Positions 32,910 to 41,023 of a DNA stretch of 41,162 nt are shown piece after piece (position 1 is the stretch's first letter; every line of letters begins with the position of its first letter). The translations under genes were made by a program, and so were the position numbers. The stretch comes from an uncultured Paracoccaceae bacterium (GTDB taxonomy: Bacteria > Pseudomonadota > Alphaproteobacteria > Rhodobacterales > Rhodobacteraceae). The stretch spans positions 1-41,162 of the forward strand of contig CALKJA010000040.1 in NCBI GenBank assembly GCA_937995865.1. Direction: 5' to 3'. A model generated the notes under the pieces. It was not told the origin of the DNA and did no database searches. It worked only from the letters and a program-made list of their open reading frames with translations.

Positions 32910-33716
32910 TTAGTCTTTGCGCTTGGCCGCCCCTTTGACCGGGGCCCAAATCCGTTTGTTGACCAAGTAAAGAAGCATCGCCAAAACGCCAAGGAAGATG
33001 ACGCCCGTCAGGCCAGCAGTCTTGCGCGCCATCATTTTGGGTTCTGCCGTCCACATCAGGAATGCAGCCACATCTTGGGAGACCTGCTCCAGCGTGGCTT
33101 CGGTGCCATCTTCATAAAACACGTCATCGCCATAGAGCGGCGGCGCCATTGAGATCCAGCCGCCCGGAAAGGCCTTGTTTTCGTAAAGAAACGCGCCTGC
33201 TTCCTCTTTCTCTTCGCCGGTGTAACCGGCCAGCAAGGACGCAATGTACTCTGCGCCACCCATGCCGTTAAAGAACTGCGAGATCCCGGTGCCGTATGGA
33301 CCGTGGAATCCAGCCCGCGCCTTGGCCATCAAAGACAGGTCAGGCGCGTTGTTCAAAGAGCTTGGAGGGAATTTATCGGCCGGAGTGGCGGCGCGGAAAT
33401 CTCCGTCACCGTCAAACAAGGTTGGATCCCAGACTTGATAGAAGGCCGCGTAGGCACGGACCTGATCTTCTGGCAGCTTTGGGCCACCGGAGTCACCAAG
33501 CGTACGGAACGCAACAAACTTCATGCCGTGGCAGGCTGCACAGACTTCCGTGTAAACCTGAAGGCCACGCTGGAGCTGCATCTCATCGAAAGTGCCGAAT
33601 GGGCCTTCGAAGGAGAAGTCATAGTCATGGACCTCTCCATCCCCACCGGCGGCAAAAGCGCCACCACCGGTCAGGCCAAGAACAAGCGCCGCAGAGAGGG
33701 TAAGTTTCTTCAACAT
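32910..33716 (-). CDS. petC: Cytochrome c1 of the bc1 complex
   Basis: A 268-residue membrane-anchored c-type cytochrome. The signal peptide is [21 protein letters not shown] with cleavage near AFA; heme binding is [10 protein letters not shown]. The sixth ligand Met is in [13 protein letters not shown]. The C-terminal anchor is [21 protein letters not shown] followed by basic residues. It passes electrons from the Rieske protein to soluble or bound cytochrome c. AAGGAAAG precedes the ATG at 33716; the longer ORF overlaps petB and is rejected. It is the third gene of petABC, 10 nt after petB. Confidence 0.95.
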   Translation of the reverse strand: MLKKLTLSAALVLGLTGGGAFAAGGDGEVHDYDFSFEGPFGTFDEMQLQRGLQVYTEVCAACHGMKFVAFRTLGDSGGPKLPEDQVRAYAAFYQVWDPTLFDGDGDFRAATPADKFPPSSLNNAPDLSLMAKARAGFHGPYGTGISQFFNGMGGAEYIASLLAGYTGEEKEEAGAFLYENKAFPGGWISMAPPLYGDDVFYEDGTEATLEQVSQDVAAFLMWTAEPKMMARKTAGLTGVIFLGVLAMLLYLVNKRIWAPVKGAAKRKD

Positions 33717-33726
33717 TGGTCTTTCC

Positions 33727-35073
33727 TTACTCGGCAGGGGTGGCTGCGCCAGAAGCGTCGCTGCCCTCGGATTTGCCGTAATGTGCGTTGAAGTCGTCCT
33801 CGATGGTCGACGGCGGGGTTGTTGGTTTCTCAATCACACCCAAGAGCGGGAGGATCACGAGGAAGTAGCCAAACCAATACGCAGAGGCCAAAAGCGAAAG
33901 GCTCGCATAGGGCTCTTCTGCTGGCATAGCACCCAGCCACATCAGGAAGATAAAGTCAGCCACAAGGATCCAGAACCACCACTTGAACATTGGGCGATAC
34001 CGGCCGGAGCGGACCGAAGATGTATCCAACCAAGGAGCAACAGCCATCACTGCAATCGCACCAAACATCGCCAAGACGCCAAAGAACTTGGCGTCAATGA
34101 TGCCGCCGGTGATCCAGCTGGCGAACATGACGATCCACACATCTGCGGTAAAGGCCCGCAGGATCGCGTAGAACGGCAAGAAGTACCATTCGGGAACGAT
34201 GTGTGACGGCGTTACCAATGCGTTGGCTTCGATGTAGTTGTCAGGGTGGCCAAGGTAGTTTGGCATAAAGCCCACGATCGCAAAGAACACGACAAGCACG
34301 ATAGCCATCGCATAAAGATCTTTGATCACGAAATACGGCCAGAACGGCAGCGTGTCGCGCGCCGCTTCTTCTTTGGACCCACGTCGCACTTCAACACCCG
34401 TTGGATTGTTGTTGCCGGTGGTGTGGAACGCCCAAATGTGAACGATCACCAGACCCGCAATCACAAACGGCAGAAGGTAGTGCAGGGAGAAGAAGCGGTT
34501 CAGAGCCGGTTGGCCAACTGCGCCAGCGCCCAGCAACCATGTTTGCAATGCCTCTCCCACAAATGGGATCGCGCCAAACAGACCGGTGATCACAGCCGTA
34601 CCGTGAAAGGACATTTGACCCCAAGGCAAAACGTAGCCCATAAAGGCGGTGCCCATCATCAAGAGGTATATCAGCATGCCGATGATCCATGTCACCTCAC
34701 GGGGGGCCTTATAAGATCCGTAGTACAGGCCGCGGAACATATGTGCATAGACCGCCACAAAGAACAGCGATGCGCCGTTCATGTGCAGGTAGCGGATCAT
34801 ATGGCCGCCATTCACGTCACGCATGATGTGCTCAACCGACGCAAACGCCATGTCCACATGCGGCACGTAATGCATCACCAGCACAACACCGGTGATGATC
34901 TGCAGCGCCAAAGTAAAGGTCAGCACGATGCCCCAGATCCACATCCAATTCAGGTTCTTGGGCGTGGGGATCATGATCGTATCGTACAATAGCCCAATCA
35001 CTGGCAAGCGCGCGGCCATACCTTTTTCAAAGTTGGACTTCGGTTCGTAATGGTCGTGAGGAATTCCACCCAT
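33727..35073 (-). CDS. petB: Cytochrome b of the bc1 complex
   Basis: A 448-residue integral membrane protein with eight helices. Heme-ligand histidines lie in [20 protein letters not shown] (helix B) and [20 protein letters not shown] (helix D). The quinol-oxidation site PEWY motif is in [14 protein letters not shown], and [21 protein letters not shown] is the C-D region. It is the catalytic core for ubiquinol oxidation and quinone reduction. AAGGAGA precedes the ATG at 35073. It follows petA by 12 nt. Confidence 0.97.
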   Translation of the reverse strand: MGGIPHDHYEPKSNFEKGMAARLPVIGLLYDTIMIPTPKNLNWMWIWGIVLTFTLALQIITGVVLVMHYVPHVDMAFASVEHIMRDVNGGHMIRYLHMNGASLFFVAVYAHMFRGLYYGSYKAPREVTWIIGMLIYLLMMGTAFMGYVLPWGQMSFHGTAVITGLFGAIPFVGEALQTWLLGAGAVGQPALNRFFSLHYLLPFVIAGLVIVHIWAFHTTGNNNPTGVEVRRGSKEEAARDTLPFWPYFVIKDLYAMAIVLVVFFAIVGFMPNYLGHPDNYIEANALVTPSHIVPEWYFLPFYAILRAFTADVWIVMFASWITGGIIDAKFFGVLAMFGAIAVMAVAPWLDTSSVRSGRYRPMFKWWFWILVADFIFLMWLGAMPAEEPYASLSLLASAYWFGYFLVILPLLGVIEKPTTPPSTIEDDFNAHYGKSEGSDASGAATPAE

Positions 35074-35085
35074 GGGTCTTTCTCC

Positions 35086-35658
35086 TTAACCGAGTTGAAT
35101 CGTTGCATCGTCTACGAAAGACGCCGGCGGAATCGCCAAGTTCTGCGGCGCGGGTCCACGGCGAATTCGGCCTGATGTATCGTAGTGAGAGCCATGGCAG
35201 GGGCAGAACCAACCGCCAAAGTCGCCAGCATCACCCAGCGGAACACAGCCAAGGTGCGTGCAGACACCCATCTGAACCAACCACTCACCGCCCTCATCCA
35301 AGGCACGGTTCTCATCGGTGGCGTCAACTTCGCCGTCGATATTCTCATTCCGAGCGATCGGGTCTTGCAGGTCGCTGATCTCTACAGACCGTGCGGCCTC
35401 AACATCCTCGGGCGTGCGGCGGCGGATAAAGACCGGCTTGCCCTGCCACAGTACTGTGATTTGCGTTCCCGCAGAAATGCCGCTGACGTCAACACGGATC
35501 GATGCGAGGGCAAGAACATCTGCCGACGGGTTCATCTGATTGATCAACGGCCAGACAGCTGCGCCAACGCCCACGGCGCCCGCGCTAGCAGTGGCGTAAT
35601 ACAGGAAGTCTCTGCGATCCCCATCGTGGTCTTGTGCGTGGTCGTCTACTTGCGACAC
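35086..35658 (-). CDS. petA: Rieske iron-sulfur subunit of the bc1 complex
   Basis: A 190-residue protein. The start is a GTG at 35658, chosen because GGAGG sits 5 nt upstream and the protein then opens as [20 protein letters not shown], matching family N-termini; no ATG fits. The twin-arginine motif [18 protein letters not shown] is both Tat signal and membrane anchor. The [2Fe-2S] ligands are in [12 protein letters not shown] and [11 protein letters not shown]. It carries electrons from ubiquinol to cytochrome c1. It is the first canonical gene of petABC; an 11-nt gap separates it from a possible small ORF upstream. Confidence 0.95.
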   Translation of the reverse strand: MSQVDDHAQDHDGDRRDFLYYATASAGAVGVGAAVWPLINQMNPSADVLALASIRVDVSGISAGTQITVLWQGKPVFIRRRTPEDVEAARSVEISDLQDPIARNENIDGEVDATDENRALDEGGEWLVQMGVCTHLGCVPLGDAGDFGGWFCPCHGSHYDTSGRIRRGPAPQNLAIPPASFVDDATIQLG

Positions 35659-35669
35659 GGCGTCCTCCG

Positions 35670-35768
35670 CTAAATTTCGTCCTTTGCCGCATAGTCGCGG
35701 CTCCGGCGTTCCAGAACGAATGGGCGTAAGAAAGCTCCTACGCCGATCAGAACCGTAACTAGAGCCAT
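35670..35768 (-). CDS. Possible small membrane ORF upstream of petA (32 aa)
   Basis: On the minus strand ATG at 35768 opens a 32-codon frame: [20 protein letters not shown], then a basic [13 protein letters not shown]-type tail, ending TAG at 35670-35672. About 15 hydrophobic residues followed by two arginine pairs would suit a single-pass membrane peptide with a cytoplasmic tail. It ends 11 nt before the petA GTG, and its end overlaps no other gene. No good ribosome-binding site precedes the ATG, which lowers confidence. It begins about 30 nt downstream of a candidate promoter. Function unknown; a bc1-associated peptide or a leader ORF are possibilities. Confidence 0.42.
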   Translation of the reverse strand: MALVTVLIGVGAFLRPFVLERRSRDYAAKDEI

Positions 35769-35806
35769 GTTGCAGGGGCGTCCAGCGGACAATCGGGCGC
35801 AGTCGC

Positions 35807-35835
35807 ATAATCAACGCAATGAATGCGTTGCCCAA
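35807..35835 (-). promoter_or_regulatory. Candidate petABC promoter with palindromic operator
   Basis: On the minus strand TTGGGC (35835-35830) and GATTAT (35812-35807) are separated by 17 bp. The spacer overlaps a perfect inverted repeat, CAACGCA-ATGAA-TGCGTTG (35812-35830). A start near 35800 would leave about 30 nt to the small ORF and about 140 nt to petA. The promoter elements are only moderate. The palindrome is the stronger signal and could bind a MarR-type dimer such as PetP (inference). Confidence 0.42.
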
Positions 35836-35865
35836 GGCAAGAGATGTACGTGCAGTCGGACAGTT

Positions 35866-36471
35866 TTAGGTAGGGGGCGGTGTGGCTTGCATAGAAGGCC
35901 ATTCCGCCGCTTTTGCGTACCACGCGGCAAGTTCAGGGCGTGTGGCGCGCCAATTCCGTGGGGCATGGCGGAAATCCAGATACCCCAATGTACAGGCCAA
36001 AGCGATATGCGCCATGTCCTTGCGGCCATGCAGATGCGACATCCAGCGTGATTCTATTGCATCCAGCGCGCGGGTGACTTTGGTCCACTGCGCCTCGATC
36101 CACCCGTCGGATTGCTGGACCTCTGGGCGCAAACGGCGCTCATAGACCATCAGCACAGCCGCCTCTGCCGCGCCGTGAGCGGTGGCTTCAAGTGTCAGCA
36201 CCTCCCAAAGCCGGTTCTCCGGGTAAAGACCCGCATCCGCGCGGGAATCCAAATAGCGGCAAATGACACGGCTGTCATACAATGCCGCACCTTCAGGGCG
36301 GATCAGGGTGGGAATCTTACCCACTGGATTGGCCGAGGCGACCTCAGGCGCGGTTTCAAGGGCCGTCGTCGTGACATCCCGCAGGGTGATCTGATCAATC
36401 AGTCCGGTTTCATGAGCAGCCACAACGGCCATGCGTACAAACGGTGAGGCGGCCGCCGAAAGAAGCTCCAT
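35866..36471 (-). CDS. Glutathione S-transferase-family protein
   Basis: A 201-residue GST-like protein. The N-terminal thioredoxin-fold part is MELLSAAASPFVRMAVVAAHETGL, with a Ser-rich active-site region (SAAASPFVR), then NPVGKIPTLI with the cis-Pro and YDSRVICRYLD for gamma-glutamyl binding. The C-terminal helical domain has HIALACTLGYLDFRH and ARPELAAWYAK-like sequence. Substrate unknown. Its ATG overlaps the TGA of the upstream small-protein gene by one base, so coupling is likely. Confidence 0.88.
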   Translation of the reverse strand: MELLSAAASPFVRMAVVAAHETGLIDQITLRDVTTTALETAPEVASANPVGKIPTLIRPEGAALYDSRVICRYLDSRADAGLYPENRLWEVLTLEATAHGAAEAAVLMVYERRLRPEVQQSDGWIEAQWTKVTRALDAIESRWMSHLHGRKDMAHIALACTLGYLDFRHAPRNWRATRPELAAWYAKAAEWPSMQATPPPT

Positions 36472-36764
36472 CACCGAATCCAGCGCAGTCGAACGCGCGC
36501 GAGGGCAGCCGCATCAATTTCCAGACGCGGTCCGGATTTTTTGACGAAAACCGTACGCTTCAACCGCGCGCTTGCGTTGACTTGTGTGCTGTTGTCTTGC
36601 TTGTCGCGGCGCATCTCAATCCCTTCTTCGACGGTATCCATCACATCCTCGGTGTGTTGGTTTCGGCGCATCTTGGGAATCGCGCGGGTCGCGGCATAGG
36701 TTGCGAGCGCAACAGCGCCATAGCGCAGAGCAATACCCGCGATAGGGGCAAGTGGGACAGCCAT
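36471..36764 (-). CDS. Small conserved-type protein with hydrophobic N-terminus
   Basis: A 97-residue protein. Residues 1-26 are hydrophobic (MAVPLAPIAGIALRYGAVAL and beyond, ATYAATRAIP), followed by a charged region KMRRNQHTEDVMDTVEEGIEMRRDKQDN and a basic C-terminus rich in Arg and Lys. No family is recognised. A strong GGAGGAG lies upstream of the ATG at 36764. It lies between the PaiB-like gene and the GST gene, with one base of overlap to the latter, indicating a shared transcript. A membrane-associated or inner-membrane anchoring role is possible. Confidence 0.72.
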   Translation of the reverse strand: MAVPLAPIAGIALRYGAVALATYAATRAIPKMRRNQHTEDVMDTVEEGIEMRRDKQDNSTQVNASARLKRTVFVKKSGPRLEIDAAALARVRLRWIR

Positions 36765-36812
36765 GACAATCTCCTCCAGTTGCTCACAAGGTAGGGTGTC
36801 ATAGCGCATCTG

Positions 36813-37430
36813 TCACCCTTCGGGCGGGGATTTCATCAACGCCGCAAGTGCGGGTGGGTCAACACCCAAACCAGAGCGTCCTATTTCAGATGCCGCTCTT
36901 TCGCGCACATCATCAGGCTTGTTCTGGCCCAACTTCCATGTGCTTTCCACATCCTTAATATGCAATACGGCGGGCACAATCGCGCGCAGCATCCGCTCCA
37001 TGACGCCGTCTCCCATTTTCGATGAAAGCCAAGGCGGCTTGGGCTGAAGTTGATCTTCGAAAAGGGCGGTTTGGCGGTCAAGCAAGCCATGCAAGGCGTC
37101 TTGCGGCCTTAGCTCTAACCAACCCTTCAAATGCACAGCAACGTAATTCCAGGTGGGCACCTGATCCGGCACGCCGTACCAATCTGGCGAGACGTAGCTA
37201 TCCGGCCCCATGACCGCCAACGTTGCTTGGGCGGGCAATGCGCGGGCGATCGGGTTGGACCGAACAAGGTGCAATTCAACCTGTGCACCGTCGTCGCTAA
37301 GCAGAAACGGAATATGTGCGAGCAGTGGACCGGCGTCGTCATTGAGTGCCAATGTGCCAAAAGACCGCTCACGGACCAGTTGCAAGGAACGGTCTTTTGG
37401 CGTTTGGCGGAAGCTATTATTGGGGTGCAT
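36813..37430 (-). CDS. PaiB-family FMN-binding protein
   Basis: A 205-residue split-barrel flavin-binding-type protein: MHPNNSFRQTPKDRSLQLVR at the start, then GTLALNDDAGPLLAHIPFLLSDDG, ELHLVRSNPIARAL, YVSPDWYGVPDQVPTWNYVAVHLKG and the C-terminal LGQNKPDDVRERAASEI. This set is typical of PaiB, annotated as an FMN-binding negative regulator in Bacillus. Direct DNA binding is not established for most homologues. The start at 37430 has TGAGG 6 nt upstream. The small-protein gene follows 48 nt downstream on the same strand. Confidence 0.88.
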   Translation of the reverse strand: MHPNNSFRQTPKDRSLQLVRERSFGTLALNDDAGPLLAHIPFLLSDDGAQVELHLVRSNPIARALPAQATLAVMGPDSYVSPDWYGVPDQVPTWNYVAVHLKGWLELRPQDALHGLLDRQTALFEDQLQPKPPWLSSKMGDGVMERMLRAIVPAVLHIKDVESTWKLGQNKPDDVRERAASEIGRSGLGVDPPALAALMKSPPEG

Positions 37431-37486
37431 GAAATGCCTCAGGGACGATTGGATGGATCTTTGAAACGGCAAACCGTGTGTTTAGC

Positions 37487-38728
37487 CTACGCCGTAAGCC
37501 GATCGTTTTGGGAGCCCGTAATCGTGGCCGTCACAATTTGGCCGGGGATTTGGTCGGTACTCAAGGCCACTTCCGTGAAATGCTCTGTGCGGCCCATATC
37601 CGCGCGTTCCATCAGAATACTGCGCGTGCCACCGATTTGCGCTGTAAGGTGCGTTTGAACGGCCTCCGCGCCTTTGGCCCTAAGCATAGTCGCCCTTGAT
37701 TTTATCGTGACTCCGTTCACTTGCGGCATCCGCGCAGCCGGTGTGCCCGGCCGAGGCGAGTATGGAAAAACGTGCAACCAAGTGAGGTTGCAATCTTCAA
37801 CCAGACGCAGCGAATTCTCAAAATGCGCGTCAGTTTCTGTTGGAAAGCCCGCGATAATATCCGCGCCAAACGTGATGCCGGGCCTGTGCTTGCGCGCGTC
37901 CTCCGTAAAGCGAATCGCATCGTCGCGGAGATGGCGGCGCTTCATACGCTTTAGAATCAGGTCATCCCCATGCTGCAGACTAAGGTGCAGATGCGGCATC
38001 AGGCGCGCTTCGGTTGCGATGGCTTCCATCAGCGCATCGTCTACTTCGATACTATCAATGCTGCTGATCCTAAGCCGCGGCAGATCTGGCACCAGCTTGA
38101 GGATTCTGGTTACCAAATGGCCCAGCTGGGGCGTGCCGGGCAGGTCTGCACCCCAGCTTGTCATATCCACTCCGGTCAGCACGACCTCGTTAAATCCGCG
38201 ATCCACAAGACGCTTGATCTGATCCACGACCACACCAGCAGGAACAGACCGCGAATTCCCCCGGCCATACGGGATGATGCAAAATGTGCAGCGATGGTCA
38301 CAGCCATTCTGAACCTGCACATAGGCCCGGTGCCGCCCGAACCCATCAATCAAATGCCCTGCCGTTTCCGTGACAGACATGATGTCATTGACCTGTACAG
38401 GCTCTGTTCCGCCCGTGGCGAGCGCCCCCCAGGTTGCCGGGTCCATTTTCTCGGAATTGCCGACCACATGGTCGACTTCGTCCATGCCCGCAAAGGATTC
38501 GGGGTCAATCTGAGCAGCGCAGCCCGTGACGATGATCTTGGCGTTCGGATTATCTCGCCGGCGTTTGCGAATGTCCTGCCGTGCTTTCCGAACGGCCTCG
38601 GCCGTTACAGCGCAGGTGTTGATGATAACCGAATCCGAAAGGCCTGCCCCATTGGCAAGCTCCTGCATGGCGGCGTCCTCATAGGCGTTAAGCCTACAAC
38701 CGTGATTGGAAAAAACAGGCGCGGTCAT
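37487..38728 (-). CDS. mtaB: tRNA t6A37 methylthiotransferase
   Basis: A 413-residue radical SAM methylthiotransferase, MtaB type, which converts t6A37 to ms2t6A37 in tRNAs reading ANN codons. The UPF0004 domain has [32 protein letters not shown] and [11 protein letters not shown], the three cysteines of the auxiliary cluster. The radical SAM cluster is in [19 protein letters not shown] (CxxxCxxC). The TRAM-like C-terminus is short. Its start overlaps the dapF stop by four bases (ATGA), giving a dapF-mtaB operon. Confidence 0.94.
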   Translation of the reverse strand: MTAPVFSNHGCRLNAYEDAAMQELANGAGLSDSVIINTCAVTAEAVRKARQDIRKRRRDNPNAKIIVTGCAAQIDPESFAGMDEVDHVVGNSEKMDPATWGALATGGTEPVQVNDIMSVTETAGHLIDGFGRHRAYVQVQNGCDHRCTFCIIPYGRGNSRSVPAGVVVDQIKRLVDRGFNEVVLTGVDMTSWGADLPGTPQLGHLVTRILKLVPDLPRLRISSIDSIEVDDALMEAIATEARLMPHLHLSLQHGDDLILKRMKRRHLRDDAIRFTEDARKHRPGITFGADIIAGFPTETDAHFENSLRLVEDCNLTWLHVFPYSPRPGTPAARMPQVNGVTIKSRATMLRAKGAEAVQTHLTAQIGGTRSILMERADMGRTEHFTEVALSTDQIPGQIVTATITGSQNDRLTA

Positions 38729-39564
38729 AGACTGGCCAGAAACGCAGGCGTCAGCACTCCGTCAAACACATGGGCTGTGGGCCCAGACATCCAAACGCCA
38801 TCTTCGCGCCAGTCGATATTGAGCGTCCCACCATCCAAATCGATCCGCACTGTTCGCCCTGTCAGACCCCGGCGGGCAGCAGCAACGGTCGTAGCACATG
38901 ACGATGATCCAGACGCCAGCGTAATCCCGGCTCCGCGCTCCCAAACACGCATACGGATGTGGTCTGGCCCAATCACTTGGGCAAATTGCACATTTGTGCG
39001 TTGCGGAAACAACGGATGATGCTCCATTGCAGCACCTTGAGCCTCAAGATCAATCGCGCTCACATCCTCGACAAAGAACGTGCAATGGGGGTTGCCCATG
39101 CCTGTTGCGGTTGGATTGCCTTGGATAGGAAGGCTCAACGTATCGACTTTCTCAGAAAGAGGTATGTGTTGCCAATCGGTCAGCGGAGCGCCCATGTTGA
39201 CAGCTGTCAACTTTTCTCCAGAGGCGCTTTCTGTCCGGGTGGCACTTAGCGTCGTATGTCCGGTGATCACGATACTCAGGTCATTGAGCCCGCTCGCTTC
39301 CATCTCACGTGCAGCGATGCAGCGCGTAGCGTTACCGCAGGCCGCCGAAGCCGAGCCATCGGCGTTGAAGAAGGTCAGCGTCAGTACATCCGTGTCTTCA
39401 ATCACCGCAAGCTGATCAAAGCCCACACCGCGATGCCGGTCCGCAAGGGCCCGAGCCAAAGCTGGCGTGACAGGGCCTGCCCCACCTCGGCGGTCCACAA
39501 CGACAAAGTCATTGCCAAGCCCGTGCATTTTCATGAACGGGAGGGAGGAAAGATGCTGATCCAT
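38725..39564 (-). CDS. dapF: Diaminopimelate epimerase, second catalytic Cys replaced by Ser
   Basis: A 279-residue protein of the DapF fold, which epimerises LL- to meso-diaminopimelate for lysine and peptidoglycan synthesis. [23 protein letters not shown] and [18 protein letters not shown] are present, so the first catalytic Cys (C76) is kept. The second motif, normally ERGAGxTxACGxG, reads [18 protein letters not shown], with S218 where the catalytic Cys is expected (codon TCT at 38911-38913; TGT needs one base change). The rest looks intact and full length. The start at 39564 is chosen by homology; only weak Shine-Dalgarno sequence is seen. Confidence 0.88.
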   Translation of the reverse strand: MDQHLSSLPFMKMHGLGNDFVVVDRRGGAGPVTPALARALADRHRGVGFDQLAVIEDTDVLTLTFFNADGSASAACGNATRCIAAREMEASGLNDLSIVITGHTTLSATRTESASGEKLTAVNMGAPLTDWQHIPLSEKVDTLSLPIQGNPTATGMGNPHCTFFVEDVSAIDLEAQGAAMEHHPLFPQRTNVQFAQVIGPDHIRMRVWERGAGITLASGSSSCATTVAAARRGLTGRTVRIDLDGGTLNIDWREDGVWMSGPTAHVFDGVLTPAFLASL

Positions 39565-39665
39565 AGCGCGAGCATATAGACGCTCAAGCCACGCTTTTCC
39601 AGACGGCAGACAGGCAGCATGACCTAACGATCTGTGAGAATGCGCCATAGGCAACAAGAATCGCC

Positions 39666-39694
39666 TTGACCCCCCCACGCACCCTTTCTAAGTA
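39666..39694 (+). promoter_or_regulatory. Promoter of tRNA-Lys
   Basis: TTGACC (39666-39671) and TAAGTA (39689-39694) are separated by exactly 17 bp, followed by a GC-rich discriminator; a start near 39701 would lie about 6 nt before the mature tRNA 5' end. Confidence 0.7.
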
Positions 39695-39706
39695 GCGCCC
39701 TAGCGT

Positions 39707-39782
39707 GGGCCGTTAGCTCAGTTGGTAGAGCAACTGACTTTTAATCAGTGGGTCGCAGGTTCGAATCCTGCACGGCTCACCA
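39707..39782 (+). tRNA. tRNA-Lys (anticodon TTT), CCA encoded
   Basis: A complete cloverleaf of 76 nt. The acceptor GGGCCGT (39707-39713) pairs with ACGGCTC (39772-39778) with one G-T wobble; TAGCTCAGTTGGTAGAGC is the D arm. The anticodon arm ACTGA-CTTTTAA-TCAGT gives anticodon TTT. GCAGG-TTCGAAT-CCTGC is the T arm. Discriminator A is followed by genomic CCA (39780-39782). Confidence 0.97.
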
Positions 39783-40046
39783 CTGAACTCCAAGAATTGC
39801 GGATCAAATCTTGAATTGTGCAGGATTTTCGACATCTGCGATCGTTGGGTTCGAATGGAAGCACATGCGGAATGCCGCGCGATCGCTTTCTGACTGCCTT
39901 GTCGCCTCTTCCGCTTCGTGCTGAATCTAACTGCGGCCCTCAGCGGCGGTCCTACCGCCATCCCATCCCGCGGAATCCGCGAAAGCTATTTCCCCGATGA
40001 CGGACGCAGCCCCTTACTGAATTGGCATGACCCATGATCAAAAGGC

Positions 40047-40811
40047 TTAGGAATCATCCACCGCCGGATCAGAAAAGAGACTCAACACGCGATCTCTGGC
40101 GTTCAACACCGCCGCGTCGATTTCAGCTCGGTTCCGTTCAAAACGCGACGAGGGTACGGGCACAGAGATCGCATACATCTCGTTGCTCCAATTTGTGAAG
40201 GCGAAGCCCGTGGCAATTACGCCTTCGTTGTTTTCTTCCCGATCATAAGCCAACTTTGAGTCAGAAATCGCATCCAGAATTTTGGAAAACGCCTCTGTAT
40301 CAATTACCTGACCCTTGGCATCAAACTCACGAGCAGCCAGTTCAAGAGCGGAATTTCTTGGCAGCATGGCGAGACACGCACGACCATTCGCAGTGGTCGC
40401 CATCGGGAAAACCTCACCGACGGCTGAAAGCGTGATTAGTCGCTGGGTCCCCGGAATTTGGGCAACGAAAATCATCTTGTCTTTGCGATACACAGATAGA
40501 TCGGCTGTTTCACCTGTTGCTTTGCTGAGATCAAACAAGATCTGATGGCAAAGCTCGGCCGTGTTAGCGCTTATGGCGGAGGCTAGGTGACTTATACCTG
40601 GCCCCAAGCGCAGACCCTCTTTAGCCGCGCTGGAAACAACATAGTCTTCTTCCAGAAGCGCGCCAACGATGCGCTGCACAGTCGAACGCGCCAGCCCGGT
40701 TGTCGTCGCAAGCTCGCCCAGGCTTTGCCCATTGGGATGGTCTTTTAGCGCACTTAAGATCCTCGCGGCCCGCGCAATGACTTGAACTCCGCTCCTGCTT
40801 TTTTCGCTCAT
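40047..40811 (-). CDS. IclR-family transcriptional regulator
   Basis: A 254-residue regulator. The N-terminal winged helix (about 8-70) has VIARAARILSALKDHPNGQS, LGELATTTGLARSTVQRIVG and LEEDYVV. The C-terminal GAF-like ligand domain (80-250) has LSVYRKDKMIFVAQIPGTQR, FPMATTANGRACLA and ATGFAFTNWSNEMYAISVPVP. AAGGAG lies 7 nt before the ATG at 40811. It is divergent from a cyclase-family gene, with a TGCAGTA/TACTGCA inverted repeat in between. IclR regulators usually control adjacent catabolic genes; the effector is unknown. Confidence 0.92.
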   Translation of the reverse strand: MSEKSRSGVQVIARAARILSALKDHPNGQSLGELATTTGLARSTVQRIVGALLEEDYVVSSAAKEGLRLGPGISHLASAISANTAELCHQILFDLSKATGETADLSVYRKDKMIFVAQIPGTQRLITLSAVGEVFPMATTANGRACLAMLPRNSALELAAREFDAKGQVIDTEAFSKILDAISDSKLAYDREENNEGVIATGFAFTNWSNEMYAISVPVPSSRFERNRAEIDAAVLNARDRVLSLFSDPAVDDS

Positions 40812-40878
40812 TCTAGCTCCTTCGTCGAGGGAGGAATTGGCCGCCAAGACAGCCGTAAGTCAAGCACTTTGTCCACAA

Positions 40879-40948
40879 TGCAGTACAGTTTATACTGCAA
40901 TGCGAAAATACATTGACTGCATCGTGGGCGAAGATGTACTGCTATGCG
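40879..40948. promoter_or_regulatory. Operator-like repeats between IclR gene and cyclase gene
   Basis: An inverted repeat TGCAGTA-n7-TACTGCA spans 40879-40899. TACTGCAATGCG (40893-40904) recurs as TACTGCTATGCG at 40937-40948, 44 bp apart. A possible -35 box TTGACT lies at 40913-40918 between the copies. The arrangement suits a two-site operator for the divergent IclR regulator. Confidence 0.5.
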
Positions 40949-41023
40949 GACAGGTTAGGGAGGACCTTCCTGAAAATTTAGCTTTGCAACGCGGTCTTGT
41001 CCGCGAACGAGAGAGGTGCGCCC

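Noticed and set aside
34246-34992. A 248-codon frame on the plus strand rich in His and Gln
   Set aside because: Mirror image of petB, whose membrane helices give such antisense composition.
37970-39019. A 349-codon open frame on the plus strand
   Set aside because: It runs antisense to mtaB and dapF, both solidly identified, and encodes no recognisable motif.
39758-39856. GGTTCGAAT in the tRNA T loop recurring at about 39848-39856, as a possible attachment site
   Set aside because: The match is only nine bases, no integrase or foreign-looking genes follow, and the 264-bp gap to the IclR gene holds nothing recognisable.
39713-39961. A minus-strand frame ending CRIRTCDPLIKSQLLYQLS
   Set aside because: This is the antisense translation of tRNA-Lys, a well-known false ORF type.
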